Shown in pieces: positions 26,173 to 32,326 of a stretch of 40,195 bases of DNA (the first letter of the stretch is position 1; every line of letters starts with the position of its first letter). Position numbers and translations under genes: made by a program. The stretch spans positions 124,275-164,469 of the forward strand of contig DPRS01000047.1 in NCBI GenBank assembly GCA_003537575.1. Direction: 5' to 3'. This DNA comes from Oxalobacteraceae bacterium. Lineage in GTDB: Bacteria > Pseudomonadota > Gammaproteobacteria > Burkholderiales > Burkholderiaceae_D. Below the pieces are notes generated by a model. The model was given only the letters and a program-made list of their open reading frames with translations. It was not told where the DNA came from and searched no databases.

Positions 26173-27119
26173 AAGTACTAGTTTCAGGGGCTAATGGGCT
26201 GGTTGGGCGCGCACTATGCCCACTTTTAGAACAGGCTGGTCATGAGGTTCGGCGGGTCGTTCGCTCCTCTGCAACTTCACAGGAAGTGGAAATCGGAGAG
26301 ATCAATGCAAGCACTGACTGGAGTGTCCTACTGACTCAAGGAATTGAAGCGGTAGTTCACTTGGCCGCTCGAGTGCACGTTATGCATACAGAGTCTATAG
26401 ACGCATACAAGCTGTATCGGGATGTCAATACGCTAGGAACATTGAAACTTGCCCAACAGTGTGCTGCAAGTGGTGTTAAACGCTTTGTATTTGTCAGCAC
26501 AGTGAAAGTACATGGTGAAGGGCGCGCGGCGCCATATCAATCTAGCGACTCTCCCGTTCCTGAAGGTGCATATGCGATTTCGAAATGGGAAGCTGAACAA
26601 GGCTTGCAAGAAATCGCCGCGCAGACGGGTATGGAAGTGGTTATCCTGAGACCGCCGTTGGTATACGGGCCTGGTGTGGGCGCCAATTTACTGCGCTTGA
26701 TACGAGCTATTGATCTCGGATTCCCTCTGCCACTGGGGGCAGTTGCAAACCGCCGAAGTCTGATTTATTTGGGGAATCTGATCGAAGCGATTTCTGTCTG
26801 CCTAACACATCCCATCGCTGCTGGAAAAACCTACCTGCTGAGCGATGGCGAAGATGTATCGACGCCACAATTGGTGCAACAAATCGCTGCAGCATTAGGA
26901 CGCCCAGCGAGATTGCTTCCGGTGTCGCTTGGCGTGATCAAATTCGTTGGCTGTCTGCTAGGTAAGAAAAAGGAGATGGAGCGCCTCTTGGGCAACCTCA
27001 GTGTAGATAGTTCGCCTATTCAGAATGAGCTTGCGTGGGCGCCACCATACACGATGCGAGCAGGTTTAACGTTGACAACTGAATGGTACAGCAAGGCAAA
27101 GTTCCTCATGAGGAGATAA
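26169..27119 (+). CDS. UDP-4-keto-6-deoxy-HexNAc reductase-like SDR (WreQ/WbpV type)
   Basis: A 316-residue SDR. It has KVLVSGANGLVGRALCPLL, VVHLAARVHVMH, FVFVSTVKVHGEG, then GAYAISKWEAEQGL (Tyr/Lys pair) and RPPLVYGPGVGANLLRLI. AARVHVM and VKVHGE are typical of the subgroup that reduces UDP-4-keto-6-deoxy-GlcNAc or -GalNAc (WbpV, WreQ). The immediate downstream neighbour is a small sugar-phosphate transferase, the same pairing as in the QuiNAc-primed Rhizobium etli O-antigen. Its substrate would come from the dehydratase at 5610. A FucNAc product cannot be excluded. Confidence 0.82.
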   Translation: MKVLVSGANGLVGRALCPLLEQAGHEVRRVVRSSATSQEVEIGEINASTDWSVLLTQGIEAVVHLAARVHVMHTESIDAYKLYRDVNTLGTLKLAQQCAASGVKRFVFVSTVKVHGEGRAAPYQSSDSPVPEGAYAISKWEAEQGLQEIAAQTGMEVVILRPPLVYGPGVGANLLRLIRAIDLGFPLPLGAVANRRSLIYLGNLIEAISVCLTHPIAAGKTYLLSDGEDVSTPQLVQQIAAALGRPARLLPVSLGVIKFVGCLLGKKKEMERLLGNLSVDSSPIQNELAWAPPYTMRAGLTLTTEWYSKAKFLMRR

Positions 27120-27680
27120 ATGAAGCGTATCTTTGATCTGGTTTTGGCCTTGTGTGCTGCGATGGCTTTACTCATACCGACGCTGCTCGTTGCGTTGCTT
27201 GTACGATTGACTTCGCCAGGCCCCGTCCTTTATTGGAGTGAGCGTGTAGGGCGTTGTAACCGTATTTTTAGGATGCCTAAATTTCGCAGTATGCGAGTCG
27301 ACACGCCTGCAGTAGCCACGCATTTACTGACGAATCCGAAAGCTTATTTGACACCGATCGGTTCATTTCTGCGTCGATCCAGTTTGGATGAGTTGCCACA
27401 ACTATGGAGCATTCTCAAGGGAGATATGAGCTTTGTGGGGCCGCGTCCAGCCTTGTTTAATCAATCTGACTTGATCGACTTGCGCACCCAAGCAGGTGTC
27501 CATGAGCTTGTCCCAGGTTTAACTGGATGGGCACAGGTCAATGGACGTGATGAGTTGTCGGTTCCGGAAAAGGTGAAATATGATGCTGAGTACCTGCGAA
27601 AGCGTTCGTTTTTTTTAGACTTAAGGATTCTGTGGCTCACCTTCGTCAATGTCGTGAGCCGGGACGGTGTATCGCATTGA
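27120..27680 (+). CDS. Initiating polyprenyl-phosphate sugar-1-phosphate transferase (small PHPT, WreU/PglC-like)
   Basis: A 186-residue monotopic phosphoglycosyltransferase, matching the short PglC/WreU class rather than long WbaP/WcaJ enzymes. It has the N-terminal reentrant helix (KRIFDLVLALCAAMALL), SPGPVLYWSERVGR, FRMPKFRSMRVDT, then SLDELPQLWSILKGDMSFVGPRP with the catalytic Asp-Glu pair, and GLTGWAQVNGRD. It would transfer a sugar-1-phosphate, here probably QuiNAc-1-P, to undecaprenyl phosphate and so start the glycan. It directly abuts the reductase gene and is the last gene of the operon. Confidence 0.92.
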   Translation: MKRIFDLVLALCAAMALLIPTLLVALLVRLTSPGPVLYWSERVGRCNRIFRMPKFRSMRVDTPAVATHLLTNPKAYLTPIGSFLRRSSLDELPQLWSILKGDMSFVGPRPALFNQSDLIDLRTQAGVHELVPGLTGWAQVNGRDELSVPEKVKYDAEYLRKRSFFLDLRILWLTFVNVVSRDGVSH

Positions 27681-27738
27681 TGGAATAAGATAAAGAGGAG
27701 ACGGCAGTACAGGCTACGGGAGCAGATTTTACGCTGCT

Positions 27739-28608
27739 TTAAGCGATTATCAAATCCTCAGGCATAAGATGGAACGCCCGTGGCCTGAATGCCAAATTCG
27801 CCGCAGCATCGCTATGGTCAAACGTCAGGTCCTGGTTCATGCGTTCAACCATGGTCACATTCCAATGCCGGTAACGAGGCACCCCCTGCAGCACCTGCAC
27901 ACTGACACGAAATGGCCACATCGGAACAGTCAGTATTCGTGGCGAAAGCCCCATTGCCATGAATACGCGCCTCACCATTTCAAGATAGGTAATCGTTTCG
28001 CCGCCGGAAATATTGTAAGCCTGGAAATCAGACTTGGAGCTATGCAAGGCTGCCAGACAAGCTGCGGCGACATCATCGGCATGAATGGGCTGACGCAACC
28101 CTTCAGCTTTGCCTAACACCGGAAAAAAACCAAATCGTCGAATGAAGCGTGCTATCTCGGCGATATTCTTGTCGCGTCCCCACCCATAGATCAGGGTGGG
28201 CCGTAGAACTACCAATTTCACCCCGCGTTTCGCAGCCCAATCCTGTATCACGCCTTCGGCTTGTGCAAGGCGACGAGCAACTTCCTGTTCTTTTGGATCT
28301 GAAGACTCCCTTTTGGTAAATCGACTGGTCGAGGACAGCGCAACGATATGCTTTGCGCCATGCGCTTCAAGTAAGGGAAACAAATCAGGAATCACCCAGA
28401 TCGGCGCAACGCAAATCCATTTGTCGAGTACTTCAGTAGCGGTATCCGGTGTAATGCAAAGCTGACGCCAAACGACCGACTCGGTATCTGTAAATCCGGC
28501 TTTTCTGGAAAACGCAAAAGTTTTGTCGCCGGCTGCCGCCAATAGTGAAGTCAACCGCCAGCCGACCAGACTGGTGGCCCCGATCAATCCGACTGATTGC
28601 CTAGTCAC
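27739..28608 (-). CDS. NAD(P)-dependent sugar epimerase/reductase (atypical SDR)
   Basis: A 289-residue Rossmann protein: SVGLIGATSLVGWRLTSLL (GxxGxxG variant), HIVALSSTSRFTKRES, LRPTLIYGWGRDKNIAEI, RQPIHADDVAAACLAAL and YNISGGETITYLEMV. The usual SDR YxxxK is not evident after SSTSRF, as in atypical SDRs. It starts with a GTG overlapping the stop of the GT2 gene by eight bases, so the two form a unit read against both flanking loci. A role in supplying or modifying a sugar for that GT2 is likely; the substrate is unknown. Confidence 0.78.
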   Translation of the reverse strand: MTRQSVGLIGATSLVGWRLTSLLAAAGDKTFAFSRKAGFTDTESVVWRQLCITPDTATEVLDKWICVAPIWVIPDLFPLLEAHGAKHIVALSSTSRFTKRESSDPKEQEVARRLAQAEGVIQDWAAKRGVKLVVLRPTLIYGWGRDKNIAEIARFIRRFGFFPVLGKAEGLRQPIHADDVAAACLAALHSSKSDFQAYNISGGETITYLEMVRRVFMAMGLSPRILTVPMWPFRVSVQVLQGVPRYRHWNVTMVERMNQDLTFDHSDAAANLAFRPRAFHLMPEDLIIA

Positions 28609-29539
28609 GACGCAGTTTCAAGAATCGGGCAGCATTGCGAACGGAGTGGTAGGCAGCCGCCATGGAAAAACGTAGCCAGACGCCCAGACTGACCACCCAC
28701 ATCAAGAAATTGGGATATTGATGCTTAAAAAATTTGCGATAAAAGCGCATCATGCCGAGATGCTTGTGCCACTCTACAAAAACAGGACGGGCACGGCTGC
28801 AAACCCCTTTGTAATGCAGGATCCTGGCATCCGGCACAAACAGTATTTTTTTGCCGGAGTTGGTAAGGCGCATACACAAATCCAGGTCTTCACAATGCAG
28901 AAAATATGACTCATCCCAGAAACCGACATCGTCCAGAGTCGATTTCCTGACCAGCATGCATGCGCCGGAAATGGCTTCGACTTCGATGGGATGCTGTGGC
29001 AAAGGTTGATTGTGCAGATGGAAATCGAAAAACAGCTTGGGCCATCGATGCGCCAATCGCCCCAGGCCAAATGCCCGCACGAAAGAGCGCCAGGGAGTCG
29101 GTATCGCCCTGCGTCCGCCGCCTTGCTCGGTGCCGTCGGGATTGACCAGCAAGCCTCCCACCATGCCAATCTTCGTATCGGAGCGGAGCGCCTTGATCAG
29201 TTTGGCAGTAACGTCAGGGTCAAGCAGACAGTCGGGATTCAGAAAAAACAGATGGTTTCCCGTTGCGTGAGAAGCGCCTATATTGCATGCCGCAGCAAAC
29301 CCCAGGTTTTTTTTGTTACGGATGATATGTAACCCATGCCGGGGCGAAAAGTTTTGCTCAAGGAGTTGAAGGCTCGCATCGGAAGACGCGTTATCGACCA
29401 CAATGATTTCGTCACACTGATCCATGACGGATTGGATGCAGCCTAAAAGATAAGCACCTGCGTTGTAATTAACGACGACGGCCGAGAGCGAGCAGCGGCT
29501 TTCAATGTCAGGTACAGCAAGCTTGATATTTTTCGTCAC
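28601..29539 (-). CDS. GT2 family glycosyltransferase (WbbL/rhamnosyltransferase-like)
   Basis: A 312-residue GT-A enzyme: LSAVVVNYNAGAYLLGCIQS, IIVVDNASSDASLQLL, KNLGFAAACNIGASHATG, LFFLNPDCLLDPD, VEAISGACMLVRKSTLDDVG and FLHCEDLDLCMRL. This is the WbbL-like subgroup, often L-rhamnosyltransferases that add the second residue of O-antigen or mycolyl-linker units. A C-terminal hydrophobic segment (FLMWVVSLGVWLRF) may anchor it to the membrane. The start is a GTG with GAGGGG just upstream. It is co-directional with the SDR gene and divergent from locus 2. Confidence 0.88.
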   Translation of the reverse strand: MTKNIKLAVPDIESRCSLSAVVVNYNAGAYLLGCIQSVMDQCDEIIVVDNASSDASLQLLEQNFSPRHGLHIIRNKKNLGFAAACNIGASHATGNHLFFLNPDCLLDPDVTAKLIKALRSDTKIGMVGGLLVNPDGTEQGGGRRAIPTPWRSFVRAFGLGRLAHRWPKLFFDFHLHNQPLPQHPIEVEAISGACMLVRKSTLDDVGFWDESYFLHCEDLDLCMRLTNSGKKILFVPDARILHYKGVCSRARPVFVEWHKHLGMMRFYRKFFKHQYPNFLMWVVSLGVWLRFSMAAAYHSVRNAARFLKLRRD

Positions 29540-29743
29540 GCGCTACCCCTCGCTATTTCCAGCGTTTTCCACAAAGCGAATGTCTTTGTGCCTGAATCAA
29601 TTGGGAGCTATCGATCTTTGCTGTAAAAAAATAACAAGAAAAATACTAGCGCTGAATAAGCAAATAAAGTCTTGTATCTGGCGTGCTCACTGATGTCGGT
29701 CAAGTCGTTGTGGTTCTCGCAGGACAATGGTGATGATCAAGGC

Positions 29744-29762
29744 TGTGCAAAATTTTTGCACA
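29744..29762. promoter_or_regulatory. Operator-like perfect inverted repeat
   Basis: TGTGCAAAA-T-TTTTGCACA is a perfect 9-1-9 inverted repeat about 80 bases before the candidate -10 of locus 2. Its size suits a dimeric helix-turn-helix repressor or activator. The binding protein is unknown. A terminator is less likely, because neither strand has a T-run after the stem. Confidence 0.5.
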
Positions 29763-29839
29763 CTCACTTCAATACGGTTTTTGATTGATGAAGCTCAACG
29801 AGAGGCATCTCCCTTCTACTCGTTAATAATTAACAACTT

Positions 29840-29845
29840 TATAAT
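29840..29845 (+). promoter_or_regulatory. Candidate promoter -10 box for locus 2
   Basis: A perfect TATAAT in an AT-rich stretch, 270 bases before wzm of locus 2. No good -35 sits 16-18 bases upstream (TTCTAC is 20 bases away), so it may need an activator or be fortuitous. Confidence 0.4.
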
Positions 29846-29881
29846 CCGCTTAAGGCAAAACATTGCCAGTGAAGTGGCTGA

Positions 29882-30012
29882 AAACGACAGGACTTGAAAG
29901 TCGTTTGTTCGGAAGAAACCTTCTACCGGAATACATGCTCAATGCCGTGCAGCTGGAAAAGCTGGCCCGGCCGCTTGCCAGGAATGACTACGGCATTATC
30001 TACAACGTATAA
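29882..30012 (+). pseudogene. rmlA: rmlA relic (C-terminal end of glucose-1-phosphate thymidylyltransferase)
   Basis: Translation of 29882-29930 gives KRQDLKVVCSEETFYRN, and after a frame change near 29930 the next frame gives YMLNAVQLEKLARPLARN followed by DYGIIYNV and a stop at 30012. Together these match the RmlA C-terminus (family pattern RQGLKxACPEEIAYRxG-x-I-x-AEQLExLAxPLxKNxYGxYL). About 250 N-terminal residues are missing and the remaining part is frameshifted, so it cannot be functional. It is followed by a Shine-Dalgarno and the rmlC relic in the order expected for an rml operon. Confidence 0.8.
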
Positions 30013-30031
30013 GCAAGGAGACGGTGTATTG

Positions 30032-30118
30032 ATGACAGCCTCACAGCTCGCCATTCCTGAAGTCATCTGCCTGGAACATGAAGTGTCCGGTGATAAGGCA
30101 GCGGAGCAATTCTCATGA
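30032..30118 (+). pseudogene. rmlC: rmlC relic (N-terminal stub of dTDP-4-dehydrorhamnose 3,5-epimerase)
   Basis: A 28-codon frame beginning MTASQLAIPEVICLEHEV and ending SGDKAAEQFS. It matches the RmlC start (LAIPDVLxxEPKVFGDERGFFFESF) as far as the Gly-Asp, then diverges and stops. A good Shine-Dalgarno (AAGGAG) is retained 12 bases upstream. The stop overlaps the wzm start as ATGA, so the stub could still be translated and couple translation to wzm. About 85 percent of the gene is missing. Confidence 0.72.
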
Positions 30119-30969
30119 TCTCTGTTCTTCAAACAATCAATCCCCACGCGAGCCACTCCATCTCGCCGCTTGCACTGGCGCGCAGCATATGGCGCAACCG
30201 CTATCTCATCATGCAAATGATCAGGCGTGAAGTGGTGGGACGATACAAGGGCTCCGTGATGGGGTTGGCCTGGTCATTCTTCAATCCCGTATTCATGCTT
30301 GTCGTGTACACATTCGTCTTTTCCGAAATCTTCAGGATCCGATGGGGCGGCGTTGGAGGGGATGAAAGCAAAACACAATTCGCATTGATTCTTTTTGTCG
30401 GCATGATCGTGCTTAGCCTTTTCAGCGAGGTATTGGGACGCGCGCCGGCATTGATCGTTTCTAATGTTAACTATGTCAAAAAAGTTGTATTCCCGCTGGA
30501 GATACTGCCCATCATCGCAGTTGGCGCAGCACTGTTCCACAGCTTCGTCAGCGTCGTCGTATTGGTGGCCGCTTTTTCACTAATTAATGGCCATGTGCAC
30601 AGCACAGCGATGCTGTTGCCGTTCGTGTTTCTCCCTCTGGTAATTCTTTCTACGGGCCTCGGCTGGATCATGGCATCCCTGGGGGTGTTTCTGCGTGACG
30701 TTGGCCAAACCATTGGCATCATCGTTACTGTGCTGACGTTTCTTTCTCCAGTCTTTTATCCGGTAACAGCTGTTCCGGAAAAATTTCGCGGCTTCATCAT
30801 GGCCAACCCGCTCACCTTCATTATCGAGCAGGCCCGCGAGGTGCTGATCTGGGGACATGCACCGAACTGGCTGGGGCTTGGCATATACATATTGGTGGCG
30901 ACCGTATTTGCCTGGGCTGCTTATGCATGGTTTCAGAAAACCAGAAAGGGGTTCGCCGATGTCCTCTGA
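30115..30969 (+). CDS. wzm: ABC-2 type polysaccharide exporter permease (Wzm), locus 2
   Basis: A 284-residue permease with six helices: MIRREVVGRYKGSVMGLAWS in the gate region, NPVFMLVVYTFVFSEIF, VKKVVFPLEILPI, LTFLSPVFYPVTAVPEKFRG and NPLTFIIEQAREVLIWG. It is only distantly similar to the locus 1 permease, so the two are separate acquisitions or old paralogues rather than a recent duplication. The FPLEILP and YPVTAVPEK patterns are those of the RfbA/TagG-like O-antigen subgroup. The start overlaps the rmlC stub and the end overlaps wzt by 11 bases. Confidence 0.93.
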   Translation: MISVLQTINPHASHSISPLALARSIWRNRYLIMQMIRREVVGRYKGSVMGLAWSFFNPVFMLVVYTFVFSEIFRIRWGGVGGDESKTQFALILFVGMIVLSLFSEVLGRAPALIVSNVNYVKKVVFPLEILPIIAVGAALFHSFVSVVVLVAAFSLINGHVHSTAMLLPFVFLPLVILSTGLGWIMASLGVFLRDVGQTIGIIVTVLTFLSPVFYPVTAVPEKFRGFIMANPLTFIIEQAREVLIWGHAPNWLGLGIYILVATVFAWAAYAWFQKTRKGFADVL

Positions 30970-32326
30970 CGATTTCGCCATTCGCGTCACAAATATCGGG
31001 AAACGCTACGAAATTTATGGAGCTCCACGCGATCGGCTCAAGCAATTCATTTTCCCCAGGCTGCAACGACTGGCTGGAAAAGCGCGCAAACAATATTTTC
31101 ATGAATTCTGGGCGCTGAGCGGAATTTCCTTCGAAGCCAAAAAAGGAGAAACCATCGGCATTATTGGACGCAATGGCAGCGGAAAATCCACCCTGTTGCA
31201 GATAATTTGCGGCACGCTCACGCCGACAAGCGGGAGCATTCAAACGCATGGCCGCATTGCCGCACTGCTCGAGTTGGGATCGGGGTTCAATCCGGAATTT
31301 ACCGGGCGTGAGAACGTGTATATGAATGCCGCTGTATTGGGATTGAGCAAAGAGGAAATTGACCTAAGGTTCGATCGCATTGCCGCTTTCGCCGATATCG
31401 GACAGTTTATCGAGCAACCGGTCAAGACCTATTCCAGCGGCATGTATGTTCGCCTTGCCTTTGCTGTGATTGCACATGTGGATGCAGATATTCTGGTGGT
31501 CGATGAAGCTTTATCCGTGGGCGATGCGGTGTTTACCCAGAAATGCATGCGTTTCATCCGTGATTTTCAAAAGAATGGCACGCTGATTTTTGTCAGCCAT
31601 GACATTTCATCCGTGCAAGGTCTTTGCAAGTCCGGCATCTGGCTCAAGGATGGAAAAATTGCGCAAACCGGAACTGCGAAAACAGTATCGGAAGCGTATT
31701 TGCAGTACACGTTGCAGGAAGTCTACGGGGACGAGGCAAGGCTGAACTCCATGGAACGCGCCGGCGACGGCGATGACTCCGTTCCTGAGGATCGGATGCC
31801 CGGGATGAGCGCGCCGTTGGCAATCGACTATGGCGCGGTTGCCTCGGTATGCGACAACATTCACGCGGCCACAGGCTGGAAAACCGGCTGCGCAGAAATT
31901 ATTTCGGTATCGCTTACACGGATTTCACCCGGCCAGGACGGGATATTTACAGGCGGCGAACTGGTGCGCATGACAGTGCGTGCCAAAGCCCATGAGCCGC
32001 TGCGACGGCCGATTCTCGGCTTTCTGGTGCGCGATCGCCTGGGCCAGGATTTGTTTGGAGAGAACACATTGCCTTTTACGGATCGCACGCCGCGGCCAGT
32101 GGACGCAGGCGTGACATTTGAAGGCAATTTTGACTTCAGGCTGCCAATGCTGCCCAATGGGCAATACGCGGTGATGACCTCCGTTGCCGACGGCGACCGC
32201 TACGACAATGTCCAGCATCACTGGATGCATGACGCGCTGATCATTCATGTGGTCTCCAGCAAAATACGGTACGGACTGGTCGGCATTCCGTTCGAACGCG
32301 TGGAACTGGAGGTGATCGATGATTAA
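30959..32326 (+). CDS. wzt: ABC polysaccharide exporter ATPase (Wzt) with long C-terminal glycan-binding domain, locus 2
   Basis: A 455-residue protein. The ATPase part has Walker A GRNGSGKST (about 71-79), signature YSSGMYVRLAF (about 158), Walker B ILVVDEALSVGD (about 177) and SHDIS (about 215), plus LLELGSGFNPEFTGREN. Residues about 300-455 form a beta-rich Wzt-C module (AEIISVSLTRI, GGELVRMTVRAKAHEPL, GFLVRDRLGQDLFGENT, LPNGQYAVMTSVADGD). In Wzt proteins of this type the module binds a methyl- or otherwise capped glycan end. That fits the methyltransferase domain in the next protein. The ATG inside the end of wzm is chosen over an upstream frame that shadows wzm. Confidence 0.93.
   Translation: MSSDDFAIRVTNIGKRYEIYGAPRDRLKQFIFPRLQRLAGKARKQYFHEFWALSGISFEAKKGETIGIIGRNGSGKSTLLQIICGTLTPTSGSIQTHGRIAALLELGSGFNPEFTGRENVYMNAAVLGLSKEEIDLRFDRIAAFADIGQFIEQPVKTYSSGMYVRLAFAVIAHVDADILVVDEALSVGDAVFTQKCMRFIRDFQKNGTLIFVSHDISSVQGLCKSGIWLKDGKIAQTGTAKTVSEAYLQYTLQEVYGDEARLNSMERAGDGDDSVPEDRMPGMSAPLAIDYGAVASVCDNIHAATGWKTGCAEIISVSLTRISPGQDGIFTGGELVRMTVRAKAHEPLRRPILGFLVRDRLGQDLFGENTLPFTDRTPRPVDAGVTFEGNFDFRLPMLPNGQYAVMTSVADGDRYDNVQHHWMHDALIIHVVSSKIRYGLVGIPFERVELEVIDD

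Larger units (their letters stand above)
29540..29881. other. Divergent intergenic region before locus 2
   Basis: About 340 bases with no convincing gene. It holds a 19-base perfect inverted repeat at 29744-29762 and a consensus -10 (TATAAT) at 29840-29845. The right end joins abruptly to the rmlA relic, so the deletion that removed most of rmlA probably lies near 29880. Confidence 0.6.

Noticed and set aside
29894..30118. 74-codon frame before the second wzm
   Set aside because: It is a chance join of two relics: its first part is the RmlA C-terminus before the frameshift and its last 28 codons are the RmlC stub.
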